From the NCBI GenBank assembly GCA_900095095.1, contig FMBT01000328.1, forward strand, positions 248,001-312,000: a stretch of DNA of 64,000 nucleotides. Reading direction: 5' to 3'. The DNA is from Fragilariopsis cylindrus CCMP1102. Lineage: Eukaryota > Bacillariophyta > Bacillariophyceae > Bacillariales > Bacillariaceae. Both the position numbers and the translations under genes were made by a program. Positions within the stretch are counted from its first letter, which is position 1. Every line of letters begins with the position of its first letter. This document shows, piece by piece, positions 1 through 12,196 of this stretch. The notes beneath the pieces are model-generated. The model searched no databases. It was given only the letters and a program-made list of their open reading frames with translations, and was not told where the DNA came from.

Positions 1-2894
1 TTTCGTCGTCAACAGAAGTATCAGGGGATGCCGTTTTATGTGACGATGATTCCGATACTTTACGATCCAAATCATTCTTTGTCGAAGAAGCCTCTACTTT
101 AACATTTGTATCACCTGCTTTTCGTTTCGGTGACATGAACTTCTTGAGAAGATTTTTCTGTGGCGTTTCGAATTGATCATCTTCAGCACGAATCGTTGCT
201 TCTGGTGAGCAATTTTTTTCACTGCCATAACAATCACTGTTGTTCTGACGATTATTAAGTGGCGGCGAAGACGTTGCAGCCGTTGCTGCTGTGTCTTTCG
301 CACTGGTAACAGCTCTATTGGTCGTTGAAGGTGAAGAATCATGTCCTGACATTTCTGTCATAGCCATCGCTGCCATCAGTAAAGCATTAACGGCTGTCTT
401 TTCTGATGATTTCAAGGCATCGACAGCCGCTCTTTCTGCTGTACTAGGAGCTGGTATACTCCTAGCTCCATTGGCGATAATATTTTTCGTGCGCAATGAT
501 TTATTATTGATATTACTACCAACTACCGGTGATCCTTCCGAGGACGATGCCAAGGATGGCATTGATCCAGCTTCCGATGGTGCCCTTGAAATTATTCTCT
601 TTGGTTTTTCTGCAGATCCATGTTTTAAGAAAGCCTGATAGATGGAATTTAGATTTATTAGAAAGAGTGAGTGGAATACGGGCAAGTCAAGAAGAAAGTT
701 AACGACAGTATAGTAAATTTCAATGTAAAGGTGCACCACCACAAAATGGCCTCTAAAATTGCAGGAAAGAGATAGAGATATAGTTACTTACCAAATTTTG
801 TGCCGCATCCATCATCCAGGATGGTTCTTTTTTAGTAGGTGTGGTGACAACACTACTGTTCTTTGTAGGTGTTCTAGCATTATTTGTATTAACGTTTCCA
901 TTTCCGGTCGCAGGAGGTGCATCTCCTCTTCCGAGATCACCCACACCGCCGATGGGCATGTTTTTACATCCCACACAACGACAATTCGACGAGCACTTCA
1001 CATTCCCCGCGTAGCACTCACAATATTTTTTCATACAAGCTGACTTTCGACATTTACACCCCAATTTGTGTGATATCGTCCGAGCATGAGGGATATCTGA
1101 AAATAGTCCAAGTCCCCCTCCTCCTGCTGTTGTTGTATTTATTCCACCACCACCGCCACCACTTAGTAGTTTCGCCTTTTGAAGTTTCTGAAATTTAGTA
1201 TCAAAAGCTGACGGATTTCGTGATAATATTCCCCGAATCGCATCCTGTCGTTCACTTTCGTGTATGGGATTATTACTACACGTCAAACATCGACAATTAC
1301 TACCGCAATATATTTTAACAGCAAAACATTGACAGTATAGTTTAAGACATTTAGTCTTTTTGCATGTACAACCCATGGTAGTAACCTCCTCTCTATGAAA
1401 ATCTTCAATTTGGGAAGGAGACGTTGCACCCTCAGCACGAGCTTCCAATTCAAGCATGTGTAAAGTGGCTGGGTCGGTAGGAGAATGGTTGTTATTATTA
1501 TTATTATGAGCGCCACCAGAACCACCAACACCTCCACTTTTTGTTGCTGATATCGGCGATGAAGGACTACCGCCATTATTGGGTGGCATCATCATCGAAG
1601 TGGGACCACCACCACCACCATTACCAATATTATTTTTACTATCTGGTGTACTTAATCGTGATAGTGCATCTCTTCTAAGGGTAGGATCAGAATACCGATA
1701 CGGTCCTGCAGAAGGAGATCCATTATTATTATGAGGATAATGATGATGGGTAGAAATACGAGGAGGAGATCCCACTACTCCCGATGCTGATGCTCCTGGT
1801 ACTGTCCCTTTCGTGGGACTACTTCCATGATCTGATCCTTTAGTTCCTTTTGAAGAAGAAGCAGCAGTAGAAGCAGCAGCCTTCGACGCAGCAGTAAGGT
1901 AAGCTTGATGTGAGGCAGCGTAAGCCTCAGCATTCCACACGTGATGACCTGGAGGTGGTGGTAGTGGAGGAGGAGGTCCACCATGGTATTGTGGATGCTG
2001 TTGTTGTTGTTGTTGTTGCTGTGGATGTTGCTGTTGTTGCTGTGCGTACCGATATGCTGCCCATGCATGATAGGCATGATGATGATGTGAAGGAACCCCG
2101 GCGGGTGGTGGCGGTGGATACAAAGCAGGTGGTCCAGCAGGTGGTCCAGCAGGTGGTAGTACAGGTACAGGTCCTCCAACAGCAGCACCTTGTTGTTTGG
2201 CTCGAGCAGCAGCCTCACCAACTCCTAATTTCTTATATTGTGCCGAAGTATATGGAGCAGCAGCAGTAGTAGCAGCCGCTGGATTATTATTATTATTATT
2301 GTTATTAGTAGACTTGGCATTATTACTCTTCTTGTGATCAGCAGCAGCTGCTGCAGCAGCAGCGTTGGTAGCTGCCATATGATGATGGTAGGCGTAATAG
2401 TGATGATGAGCATACGGATGATGAATCGGATGAACAGGAGGAGGAAGAGGAGGCACTCCAGCCTTATTGGTCTTGGTCTTATTGTTATTATTGATGGTAC
2501 CTGTATTACTAGCGTAGGATGAAGCAGTACTAATACTCGCGGAAGTAATAGACGCTGCTGATTTTGATGTTGATGGTAATGACGAAGATGTTCCCGTTTT
2601 TTTATTAGTCACCGATGTAGTAGCTGTAGTATTCCTATTGTGGGTAGTGCTATTACCGGTACTAGGAGTAGCTGATACTGCTGGCGATGGTTTATTCGTA
2701 GACGATGAGCTACTTGCAGAAGCCGTGGCAGTTGTAGCCGTCGTCGCCATACTTGTAGTAGTAGCAACAACAACAACAACAACAGGAGCAATAACGGCGG
2801 CAGCAACAGTAGTAGCAACTACTGGCGGTGCCGAAGCCTTGTTATTATCGGCGGGTTGCGATAATTCTTCTACTTGCGATAGTATATCCTTCAT
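1..2894 (-). CDS. CXC/tesmin-domain (LIN54/TSO1-like) DNA-binding protein, 3' end outside window
   Basis: Exons on the minus strand are 2894..792 and 634..1; the gene runs off the left edge. The donor is GTAAGT at 791 and the acceptor TATCAG at 635, phase 0. The second exon stays open to position 1. Two cysteine-rich CXC repeats lie near residues 507-545 (begins MGCTCKKTKC) and 610-650 (HKLGCKCRKSACMKKYCECY), joined by a linker with the conserved RNPSAF segment. This paired CXC (CRC) arrangement is known from LIN54, TSO1 and tesmin, which bind zinc and CHR-type TTYGAA promoter elements to control cell-cycle genes. The first 500 residues are low-complexity Ala, Thr, Asn, Gln, His and Pro runs, so only the CXC core is alignable. 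The start ATG is the first in frame. The domain call is secure; the precise orthology is inferred. Confidence 0.9.
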
Positions 2895-3694
2895 ACTGTA
2901 TTATTATCACGATTGATTGATGTACTTCTATTTTCTTAGTAAATAATAATATTTCAAAAAAAAATACCTCACTGCGCTCAATTTTTCAAAATCACGCCAG
3001 TGAATAATGAAAATGAGCAAAGAAAATAAATGAATCAAACGTCGCAATAAGACAAAGAAAAAACCTTCACTTTCTACCCTCCCTTTGGATGCTTTGATTA
3101 GGAATTGTTTCGTATTAATCAATGACACAGCTTCGTTGATACTATTTGTAGGGCTACCAAATAGAGTTTATTTGAATAAATACCGGTATTCGTTGGATGA
3201 ATGAGATCCTACTGTCTGTGGGTAACGTCTGGTCCGAGGCGTTGTGTGGTCTCCTTCGCGGAAAAAATACTCAATTTCTTCAGTTGAGATAATCGCGCTT
3301 GCCAGATTTTTGTTTAGTCAGTTGCGTCGCAGTTTTTCGCAGTTGCCGGTAGGCAGGCGCGTATAAAATTTAAATTTTGATTTTTAAAATCTATAGAGCT
3401 AGTTTAGTTCTCATTTCATTTCAACCGTGTATCACTTTACCAGTCTCAATTTTAATTAAAATTCAAAATGCACTTGAAACTGCTAACAAAATCCCGTGCT
3501 ATTTATCACGATTTATTGTACAGTAGCATAGTAGCAGCATACAGGACCCAGATCGATTATTTCAAATACACATAACTTGAATACCAGTAAACAAAGTCTC
3601 AATCCTACGGAAGTTTCGACCATAAGAATTGTTACAACCTCGCCAATAGTCAAGATTAGTGTTGTGTTGTTCGTCGGACTGTACAACGGGCAAG
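2895..3694. other. Divergent intergenic region (800 bp)
   Basis: This stretch lies between the divergent CXC-protein and NBAS-like genes, so it must hold both promoters. I see no ORF with family resemblance, no RNA gene and no clear repeat. Short AT-rich runs are present, but no motif I would defend. Confidence 0.5.
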
Positions 3695-6600
3695 ATGACG
3701 TCTTCGATTCGACGGATAGATCTCAAAGATGCATTGGAATGTTATCACCAAAATCATCAAAATTGCGTTCGTCGTCGTCGGAATGATGGTAGTGATGATG
3801 ATAATGATGATGCTGATAACAACGATACTATTGACAGCACACTTATGCCGGGTGGCTGGGACGAAACCTTTGTCGATGATTTTTGTTCTACCGAGGATGG
3901 TAATGATGCTGATGATGCCGCTGAAGACGCCTTGTTGCATCAACAATCATCACATATCAAAGCTACATCCATAACGCCACATGCATTGGCTTATAAGTCT
4001 TGGATCTTTGGTACTACCGAAAAGGTAGAATCATTAGAATCATTAGAATCGGAAGATGATGGTGATGATGATTATAGTAGTAATAATAACAACATCCGTC
4101 CACCACCATCACAACAAGATTGGAAAATCCGATGGAAAACATCATTAGCACCTCATCGGATTCATCAGATAGTATCAAATCCTTCTGGAACTATTATTGC
4201 CGCTACGACCGATAATGGTACCGTTAGCATTATACGGGGAAGTGATGGACGGGTCTTGGTTACTCGAAGAGTTGTGCAAGATTCTTCTCCTGATCATCCT
4301 TTATTGTCTTCATTGGAAGTTGCACCCGAGGCGTCATTTATTACATCATCATCAACAAGTGAAGGTGGTACTTGTAGTAGCGGTATTGTCAGGAGGGATG
4401 CACTATTGGTACAAACTCCCGATTACCCAACACTACTTGTTTCTAACATTCAAGGAGATCGACTTAATGACAATAATGATAGTGTTGTGACACGAGCAAC
4501 GAAATCTATGAACTTACAGGTTGTACAGATTCCATCAATTCAATCTTCTGATATTCAATGCTTACGAGGATATTACTACTCAACGTCATCATCAAGTCGC
4601 CCTTCTACTTCTTCTTCTTTGAACCACGATGACAACGACAATGAAAATGAAGAAAAAAATAACTACGATACGAAAATTCGTTTGGTATTAATCCATAACG
4701 ACTTTAGTGGAGAGGCGAGACTGGCATTAGCAGAATATGATCTAGGGAATCAATCGTGTCGTCTACTTCAAAAGGAACTATCTTTGGGGTGTAGTTGGGA
4801 GATTGACACAATAACGGGTCTTCGATTAATTCCATTTGTCGATCGATTTATTCTAGCCTTAGTGGCACACTCGACATACCACCAATCAAAACGTCAAAAG
4901 ATTAACCAAAAACAACAACAGCAATCTAGTAGCAAGATTATCTGGCTTGATCCAGATCATGATTTATTGGACGAACAACAACCAGTAGTTTCGATTAAGG
5001 AAGAATTTCCATTAGTGGCCGGTCTTAAGGAAAACGATGCCATTCAAGATCATCTTAAGAGGTATCAACGTCGTCGTATCCAAGCACTCGAATATGTCCA
5101 GGCATGCAATTCAAAAGAAGCGATAGCCATGGTTGTCGTGATTGAAGGTGAAAAGAAGTCATCAGATGTACAAATCTTGCAAACTCAAGTTATCCTCAAA
5201 GATGATAGTAATGGAATTCAGCTTGGACGCGCCCATTTGGTGTATCAAATCAACATGCCTTCTACTAATGTTAAGACGATACGATCAATTTGTCTTTGTC
5301 AACTCGACAAGGAAATCTATGGTCCCTATTCATTTCGCTCCAAGACCTCACTGGGATGGAATCGTGATGAAGAAATCTATGCATTTCAAACAAGAAGAAC
5401 TGGAACTGGGGATGACTTTGGTGATGTTTATAACCGTCATGATGGCTCTGCTATTGGTGCTATTCGTCTCCTTATTACGAAACAAGAATTTGTCCAAGCC
5501 CGTGCTTTAGTCCATGAAGTTGGCATGGAGATTTTACTGCAGGATGAATACGCTAAGTTTCATCCCGCCGAAATTGTCCTCGAAAAACTTCGTCGAAGTC
5601 TTCTATCTAGTAGTGGTGGTGGTGGTGGTGGTACATCGTCGGTGGAGGAGAAATCCATTTCTAACGACAGCTGGAACGATTCATTGACCGGTCTTGAAAG
5701 GAGTACAGGGAATGAAAAAGGGCAACGTGTTGTATTAGAGGCGGCCGATTATATCCTTAATTGGCACCCGGATTCCGAAAGCAGTGACACTACAAATGCA
5801 TCCTTTCAAGTAAGTTCAAAGCAGTTGGTTTCATATCTTTCTTCTTTTGTCAAGACCATGAGAAATGTTTCGGATGATTTTTTGGATCAAGACGTGCCAT
5901 CCTGGATAACTACTGCATACCAAAATAGGGTCCATGCACTCGAAGAAAGAATGATCGCGATGCAGTACCTGAATACTTTACTCGATGATATCAAGTCCGA
6001 TGCTGATGCTATCGTAGATCCTAAATCTGAGATCAACAGCATGAATTCGATGTGTAGTCCTCAATATTCATCTATTGGTTCCATCGATGATCTCTTTTTT
6101 TGTTTTGTGCAAAATGGTAACTTCACTGCTGCAGAGAAATTATGGGGATCTACTATGCGATCAAAAATCAAAGCAGAGACAATGGTATCTTCAATACTTC
6201 AGATCCCTTCTACGATCCACCCTCGTGAATATGCTAACTTACTAGATGATATCGTATTACCGAGTCTTTCGATCAATCACGAACTGGTCCCTTCGATTTT
6301 GGGCTGGTCTTGTAAGATGGCAGATAAATTTGACAATGAACACGAAGATGGACTAGATCGGTCGATATTTCTATTGGAGACCATTGAGAGAGCAACAAAA
6401 ATCCTTCGATTAAAGGTTCATTCTTCCTTTGCCTATTATTCTCCGTTTATAGACCAGACAAACAGTGGAAATTCAAAAGCAAAAGTTCGTCTAATTTCAA
6501 CCAAAGAACGTAATACTAGCAATATTTCAAGTAGCGGGATTTTCTCTCTAGATTCGAGTTTTGGAAGTGAAGGTCCTTCTCTTGTCTCTCACCGCAGTGA

Positions 6601-9600
6601 CGATTTAATTTCCTTTGACAACCGTTTGAAGAAAGGTTCATCTACGAACAATGATAACCAGCGCCCTAATCCAACAATATTGGAACTGGGACGGATGAAG
6701 AGAGGCGCTACAAGACTGGGTCAATTACCATCACTTAGAGTGGAAGCGATTGACGAAAACGAAGAATCGGTTGAAACGAAGCTTGAAACAGCACGATGGC
6801 TGAAGCTCGCACGGTCTCTTGGTCTGAGTCACGAGCTTGTTAGTCTCTGTAACTTTGTTGGTCGTGGAGGGGCGGAGTACGTTTCGAAAGAACTCATTCG
6901 GTACTACTCATCCTCTGCCACTTCTCATGAACAGAGATACGAGGGATTAACCGCAGACGTTCGGAAATTTTGCAATAAAACACGCGCAGGATACGACAAA
7001 GCACTCATGGCATATGCCAAAGAGCTTTGTGGAGGAAAAATCACGAGTCCCCTAGCGATCGAAGAGATTTCATCAGTAGCCCGATGCTGTTTGAGTCCAA
7101 CATCAAAGTGCCAAGTTACCAAGATCGCACTTCAGGCGTCCCTCTTTTGTCGTTTTTCTCCCAATTGGCTTACTGTCCTTAGTAAAGATGCTATTGAATG
7201 GTCTGCTGGAGATTCATCTCTTCGGTCTGAGTTGGAAGAAGCTTCTCGTCTCCTTTTGATCGACTGTATTGTTGGTCGTTATTGTGGGAATGGTGCGAAG
7301 GAACTTTTCCATGTCGATAATCCTCTCCATGCGACAAATCTTTTGGACTTTGTTTCGAAACATTTAGACCATGATTCTGTGCTCTCCGACATACTTGATT
7401 TATGCGAAGCTTTCCATCATCTATCTGTCGAAGATGGCTGTGGTAGGCTCATACAAAATACCATATTGAAGGGGGATCAAATCAAGGCCGAGGGATTTCT
7501 ATTGGATCTATACGACCGAAACGTAGCCTCTGCGCATAATGTTTTTTCACGTGTGATTTCTTTTTGCATTGATCTTATTGAAGATAACTCATCATATCTT
7601 GGGAACTTTCCAGATGTAAGTAACGATTTCCGATCCTCCATACACAAAGAAGAATCTAAGATAGTGACGTTATGTGCATATGATTTGACTAAGATTGCAT
7701 TGGAACATGCTGGGATGATTATTTCTGATCGAATCGGGGGTGGGTTTACAGCATCACATTACAACGAGCCAAAGCTACAAAGCCTTCTGCATGATATAGA
7801 ACAGGTGAAAACATTGCAGCAAGATCACAATATTTTTGTTTCTTTGACTGACCTTAATAATCCAAAAGTGATGGTTGGCATCTCATCGAAGCTCTTGGTC
7901 AGTCTTGCTGGTTTATATATGAAGGGAGAATTCAACGCTGCTAGCACAATTGCAACGCAAACAAGAAGAGCATGCTCACTTCTTTCGAGACCTCCTCTTT
8001 TGACAGAATCTGATTTGCTCTTCACTTCGGCTACTCCCGTAGCATGTCAACTAGCCTTAAAAACGAATGGATTAGAAGCCCTTGATTTCTTAAGTGATCT
8101 TCGAATCCTGGAAGCTTCGCAATCTGATCTCGCTGCTCGTTGTTGCCTAGCAGTTGCTCTGTCGTACTGTATGAAGCTATCGAAGAAGTCTGAATCATGC
8201 TTAGTGGATAAGATGAAAGGCCTTGTAATGGCCTCATCACTCCTACAGGATTATATTCTATCACATTGTCCCCCTCAAATCCTCGGAAAAGCGGTCAATT
8301 TATCGGAATTATGTAGTATTGTCTCGCAGGTTCTTGCTAGGGCAGATGAAGGAGTTGGGGAAGAACTTGACGTCTTTCGAAAGGTTTTGCTCGAAAGAGC
8401 AGCAGAAAAACGATGGTCATTTGCTCTTTCAAATACCATAAGCAGAAACGATATCGGGGAGTCTTTGAGGATAAGTCAGCCAGTGCTGCATCCTTCCTGG
8501 TATGTCGGGGATGGTCTTCTACTCCCTCCAGAAGAAGCCCTAAGGAAAGGGATCGACTACTGCAAACAATCCATGGGGCTGCAGATCATGGACGACCCAT
8601 CGATGGGTTTTCACGCATTTGTTGCTAGTAGAGGCGCACATGCGTTGGCACTTAGAGTTTTATCTCATTCGACTATGATACAGATATGCCTTCCACAAAG
8701 CGAGTGCTCTTTCGAAGAGCTTGAAGACTTCAACCAACAGATTGGAATTGCATTGGTTGAGCGATATCTAGGAGGAGCGGGAAACGGAATCACAAGCGGT
8801 GTTGTGGATTCTCAACTGGCTGCATCATTCCTTTTATCGTTGAAACTGAAACTTGCGTTTAAAATCTACAGATCTTCGTTACCAACTGCAGTTAGTACTA
8901 GAGACTTTCCTAGAGTTGTCACTCTTGCAACCATTGGTAAAGTTTCTGGCTCAAAGGAATCAATCATGTCTCCAACTGGTGCTCGAATCGGGAACTGGAC
9001 CCGTCAGACTAAATTTGTATCACAGTGTGATCGCCTTGGTACAAAAGCTAGTTGGTGGAGCATATTGGAGCAATGTGATGTAAATTTCAATCCTCATAAT
9101 TTTGATGATGAAGAAGAAATCAACAATTTAGAGGATTCGTACACTGCATCAATGATCCCAGCTTTGATTTTCAATATGATGTCAAGGAAAGATGGAGTTA
9201 TTGATTCAACATTAGCACTGGCCGTAAAGTTCGCAGATGCCTTTTCGCTGCCAAAAGATCTTCCTTATTGCTGCTTTATTCAATATTTACTAAGTCCTAC
9301 CGAGTCTAACCATGGTCAGAATGCCCGACAGAAAATATCGTGCCTAGATGACGCCGTTCGAAGACTGCTACGTCTCCTTGATTGCTCTTCAAAACGTATT
9401 GGAATTCTTCGTAAATGCTTGGTCCAATTTGAGATACAAGAAAATTGTGTTGACTACGAGAGACTTTCTGTAGTATATGCGCTGTACCAAACAGAGATAA
9501 ATATGGTGTTATCAAAAGACTCGATGGATGAGAATGGATCGATGGACAATTTTTATGTGGAAATAGAGGCTGTTGACAGACGGCGAGATGCCATTGCAAT

Positions 9601-12085
9601 GTTATCGTCATATTTCCAAGGGGATAAGAAAAATGAACGGCCGTCGTTCTCGAGGTTCTTTGCGCCTCTGAATGCTTCAATTGATGACAATACGAACACG
9701 AAAATCTCATCCAAGATGCCTTTTAGTAGAATCCTTGGTTGGGAGATGACGCAGAGGAAAGGTACATTTGATCCATTGGACCCATTGGAGACAATTCTTC
9801 GTGCTTCGTGTAGCTCCGCAGTCACGTCTGCATTGTCTCCAATTTGTCTTACACTTGGTGTTCCGAGAGGGTATATACGAGTGAGATCGTTGATTTCAAG
9901 ATTTCAGATATCGAAGGCCGAGGGGGCGTCTTTGCCTGCATTTGAAGATGACGTACTTCCTATTTTAAATCAGTTGAGAGCACCGTCTGATGTTGCAGAC
10001 CTTGCGGAGTGGTGTTCCAAAGAATATGGATTAGATGCATCAGAAAATAAACTTAAATGCTTAGATCATGCTCTAGATTTTGCTATTAAAGCTTCAACAG
10101 AAGTTGAACGTAGTGTTGGTGAAGAGAACCAGAACCAGAATAGCAGAAGGGATGACGACGACGAAATTTTGTTGGCACTGACTCGGGTCAAACGCATTAC
10201 TTCAGGGAAAGACCTTCTTGCGGACCGGTTAGAGATTACTAAGATTCTAATGTTAGAGACAAAGGTGCAAGGCATTTCCAAAGTATTGGAAAAGCTCAAT
10301 AAGAAGCTGGAAACAGAGGTGTGGAGTAAATACGATTCTTTTGTTCCGGAGCGCTTTGTCGATACTCTTTTCATCGAAGCTTCTTTGTTAGTCGCCGAGG
10401 CTACGTTGTGCGAGAACGAGTCCTTATCCGTGGGACAATTTAGACAACTTTCCCATTTGATACATCGTGTGTGCAATCTAATATCTTGCAAATATTCTCA
10501 TGTCCAAACTTCGTACCTTGCGCGACGCCTGACAAGACGTTGGCTTTTCCACGGCGATACGCAGGCTAACGAGACGGATAAGGAGAAAAATGAAAATATG
10601 ATCCCGATGATTTCGCAGCAGAATAATCTTATCGGCATTGATGACATCGACGAGGATGATACGATGAACTTTCAAATGGATTTATCGATTCTCAAAGGAG
10701 ATACAGGGTGGGCGACTGATTTTAGTTCAGGCGCAACTAACTCAACGAAGGAAAAGAAAAAATTAACTTCGGAAGAGGAGCCTTCTAGTCTTGAAGCTAC
10801 GTCCGAACGTGAAATTTCTGAGCTTGCAAGCCACCGTTCGTCGCTACGAATTGCTTTTGTAGTGGCTTTTGCGGACGGATACCATCGATCATTGTATGAT
10901 GATCCCAACGACGAAAATAATGAAGAGAACAATGAGAATTCAAAAACAGTTTTGAATCGCGAATCGAACACGTCCAAAACGCCGCGTCAAGGTCTGCTAT
11001 CGAAGATGAAGAAGACAAAAATGAACGATCAAAATGATCAACATCTATCTGTTCTAGAGCACGCTAGAGAACTTGTTCGTATCGTTTTTGCCAAATCTAC
11101 TTCTGCAGATCGTGTTATGAAGGGACTGAATGAATCATTTAACTCCATCAGCGTTAGTGGATCAAACCGTAGCAGTCCAGCAACGTTGACTTTTGCCATG
11201 CGGCATCGATGTCTAAGAGTTGCATCTATCCTTGTTCCCCAGGAAGCACTAGAAGAAGTATTGAATGAGGATGACTTTGCTCCGAATTCATCCTTGAAAT
11301 TATGTTCGTTCGGGTCCTTCTGCGCGAAGGAACTGGAAGAAATGGGTCTTCCAATTCCACACTCAGATTTGTTGCAATTATCTCAGATGCATTTTCCATC
11401 GTACGCGCGAGCACTTTGGAGGCATCATCGAGACATCAAGGGAGCAAAAGGGCGACTCTTACTTCTCATCCTTGAATTATATCTAAAGGAAAACATTTCT
11501 GATAATGCTTTCTTCCTATCTATTATTCAAGAAATCGAAATGCTGAACCTTCCCCGAACATTACTCAATGCCTTCGAGTGTATTGTTCGATACATGGATA
11601 AAATTGGACTAGAGGCTGCTCATTCTTTCCATGAAGCTAACATGGAACTACACAGAATCTCTAAAAGGTTGCTGCAGCACGTTTATGCCGACTTAAAAAG
11701 AAACATCGATAAGTCTAAATCGGATTCGGACGAAGATGACATCTGTAAAGAACGTAGTAGTATGATGAACACAATTACTCGCCTAGGAAGATTCATTGGA
11801 GCATTCTCTAACACATCCGAAGGACAGCTTGTATTAGTTGGATTTAGTCAAGAGTTACTTCTTCGACTTTTGACGTCACTGCCTTCGCTCGCCGTTGATG
11901 AGCGTCAGGGTCTACGTGTCATACTAGAGCATACAATTTGTAGAGTAGTCGACCGGGGCTCTCGTAATGATCTATTTGATAGACTCTCAAAGATGTTTGA
12001 AGTTGATACCAGGGGAGAAGAGAATGGGAATATAGATTCTTTTGTGATTCCCTCGTTGCTATCACAAGAATATGAAACGAAATAA
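3695..12085 (+). CDS. Giant NBAS/Sec39-like protein, putative ER tethering-complex subunit
   Basis: Single exon of 2796 codons. The open frame extends upstream to a GTG, but the first ATG is at 3695 (MTSSIRRIDLKD). An Asp-rich N-terminus leads into a beta-rich, WD40-like region (about residues 100-420, containing HRIHQIVSNPSGTIIAATTD). A very long alpha-helical body follows, with segments such as WLKLARSLGLSHELVSLCNF and HPSWYVGDGLLLPPEEAL. A beta-propeller followed by a long helical solenoid at this size fits NBAS (plant MIP2), the Sec39-domain subunit of the NRZ/Dsl1 complex that tethers Golgi-to-ER vesicles. The call rests on architecture and remembered motif style, not alignment. Alternatives with a similar layout are KNTC1/Rod and spatacsin. 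An intronless frame of 8.4 kb is unusual among its intron-bearing neighbours. It converges on the PHPT1 gene, 111 bp away. Confidence 0.5.
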   Translation: MTSSIRRIDLKDALECYHQNHQNCVRRRRNDGSDDDNDDADNNDTIDSTLMPGGWDETFVDDFCSTEDGNDADDAAEDALLHQQSSHIKATSITPHALAYKSWIFGTTEKVESLESLESEDDGDDDYSSNNNNIRPPPSQQDWKIRWKTSLAPHRIHQIVSNPSGTIIAATTDNGTVSIIRGSDGRVLVTRRVVQDSSPDHPLLSSLEVAPEASFITSSSTSEGGTCSSGIVRRDALLVQTPDYPTLLVSNIQGDRLNDNNDSVVTRATKSMNLQVVQIPSIQSSDIQCLRGYYYSTSSSSRPSTSSSLNHDDNDNENEEKNNYDTKIRLVLIHNDFSGEARLALAEYDLGNQSCRLLQKELSLGCSWEIDTITGLRLIPFVDRFILALVAHSTYHQSKRQKINQKQQQQSSSKIIWLDPDHDLLDEQQPVVSIKEEFPLVAGLKENDAIQDHLKRYQRRRIQALEYVQACNSKEAIAMVVVIEGEKKSSDVQILQTQVILKDDSNGIQLGRAHLVYQINMPSTNVKTIRSICLCQLDKEIYGPYSFRSKTSLGWNRDEEIYAFQTRRTGTGDDFGDVYNRHDGSAIGAIRLLITKQEFVQARALVHEVGMEILLQDEYAKFHPAEIVLEKLRRSLLSSSGGGGGGTSSVEEKSISNDSWNDSLTGLERSTGNEKGQRVVLEAADYILNWHPDSESSDTTNASFQVSSKQLVSYLSSFVKTMRNVSDDFLDQDVPSWITTAYQNRVHALEERMIAMQYLNTLLDDIKSDADAIVDPKSEINSMNSMCSPQYSSIGSIDDLFFCFVQNGNFTAAEKLWGSTMRSKIKAETMVSSILQIPSTIHPREYANLLDDIVLPSLSINHELVPSILGWSCKMADKFDNEHEDGLDRSIFLLETIERATKILRLKVHSSFAYYSPFIDQTNSGNSKAKVRLISTKERNTSNISSSGIFSLDSSFGSEGPSLVSHRSDDLISFDNRLKKGSSTNNDNQRPNPTILELGRMKRGATRLGQLPSLRVEAIDENEESVETKLETARWLKLARSLGLSHELVSLCNFVGRGGAEYVSKELIRYYSSSATSHEQRYEGLTADVRKFCNKTRAGYDKALMAYAKELCGGKITSPLAIEEISSVARCCLSPTSKCQVTKIALQASLFCRFSPNWLTVLSKDAIEWSAGDSSLRSELEEASRLLLIDCIVGRYCGNGAKELFHVDNPLHATNLLDFVSKHLDHDSVLSDILDLCEAFHHLSVEDGCGRLIQNTILKGDQIKAEGFLLDLYDRNVASAHNVFSRVISFCIDLIEDNSSYLGNFPDVSNDFRSSIHKEESKIVTLCAYDLTKIALEHAGMIISDRIGGGFTASHYNEPKLQSLLHDIEQVKTLQQDHNIFVSLTDLNNPKVMVGISSKLLVSLAGLYMKGEFNAASTIATQTRRACSLLSRPPLLTESDLLFTSATPVACQLALKTNGLEALDFLSDLRILEASQSDLAARCCLAVALSYCMKLSKKSESCLVDKMKGLVMASSLLQDYILSHCPPQILGKAVNLSELCSIVSQVLARADEGVGEELDVFRKVLLERAAEKRWSFALSNTISRNDIGESLRISQPVLHPSWYVGDGLLLPPEEALRKGIDYCKQSMGLQIMDDPSMGFHAFVASRGAHALALRVLSHSTMIQICLPQSECSFEELEDFNQQIGIALVERYLGGAGNGITSGVVDSQLAASFLLSLKLKLAFKIYRSSLPTAVSTRDFPRVVTLATIGKVSGSKESIMSPTGARIGNWTRQTKFVSQCDRLGTKASWWSILEQCDVNFNPHNFDDEEEINNLEDSYTASMIPALIFNMMSRKDGVIDSTLALAVKFADAFSLPKDLPYCCFIQYLLSPTESNHGQNARQKISCLDDAVRRLLRLLDCSSKRIGILRKCLVQFEIQENCVDYERLSVVYALYQTEINMVLSKDSMDENGSMDNFYVEIEAVDRRRDAIAMLSSYFQGDKKNERPSFSRFFAPLNASIDDNTNTKISSKMPFSRILGWEMTQRKGTFDPLDPLETILRASCSSAVTSALSPICLTLGVPRGYIRVRSLISRFQISKAEGASLPAFEDDVLPILNQLRAPSDVADLAEWCSKEYGLDASENKLKCLDHALDFAIKASTEVERSVGEENQNQNSRRDDDDEILLALTRVKRITSGKDLLADRLEITKILMLETKVQGISKVLEKLNKKLETEVWSKYDSFVPERFVDTLFIEASLLVAEATLCENESLSVGQFRQLSHLIHRVCNLISCKYSHVQTSYLARRLTRRWLFHGDTQANETDKEKNENMIPMISQQNNLIGIDDIDEDDTMNFQMDLSILKGDTGWATDFSSGATNSTKEKKKLTSEEEPSSLEATSEREISELASHRSSLRIAFVVAFADGYHRSLYDDPNDENNEENNENSKTVLNRESNTSKTPRQGLLSKMKKTKMNDQNDQHLSVLEHARELVRIVFAKSTSADRVMKGLNESFNSISVSGSNRSSPATLTFAMRHRCLRVASILVPQEALEEVLNEDDFAPNSSLKLCSFGSFCAKELEEMGLPIPHSDLLQLSQMHFPSYARALWRHHRDIKGAKGRLLLLILELYLKENISDNAFFLSIIQEIEMLNLPRTLLNAFECIVRYMDKIGLEAAHSFHEANMELHRISKRLLQHVYADLKRNIDKSKSDSDEDDICKERSSMMNTITRLGRFIGAFSNTSEGQLVLVGFSQELLLRLLTSLPSLAVDERQGLRVILEHTICRVVDRGSRNDLFDRLSKMFEVDTRGEENGNIDSFVIPSLLSQEYETK

Positions 12086-12196
12086 AATATGGATATACAT
12101 GTATTAAAAAGGGCAATAAGTAGTAATTAACTTTAGTACAAATTGGTTTTATCCAGAGAAACATAGCTGATTCGATCTAAGTTAGGTAGTTACTAA

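Noticed and set aside
1775-2221. Minus-strand frame rich in Leu/His over the CXC gene
   Set aside because: It is an off-frame reading of the Gln/His/Pro repeats of the real protein; no independent family signal.
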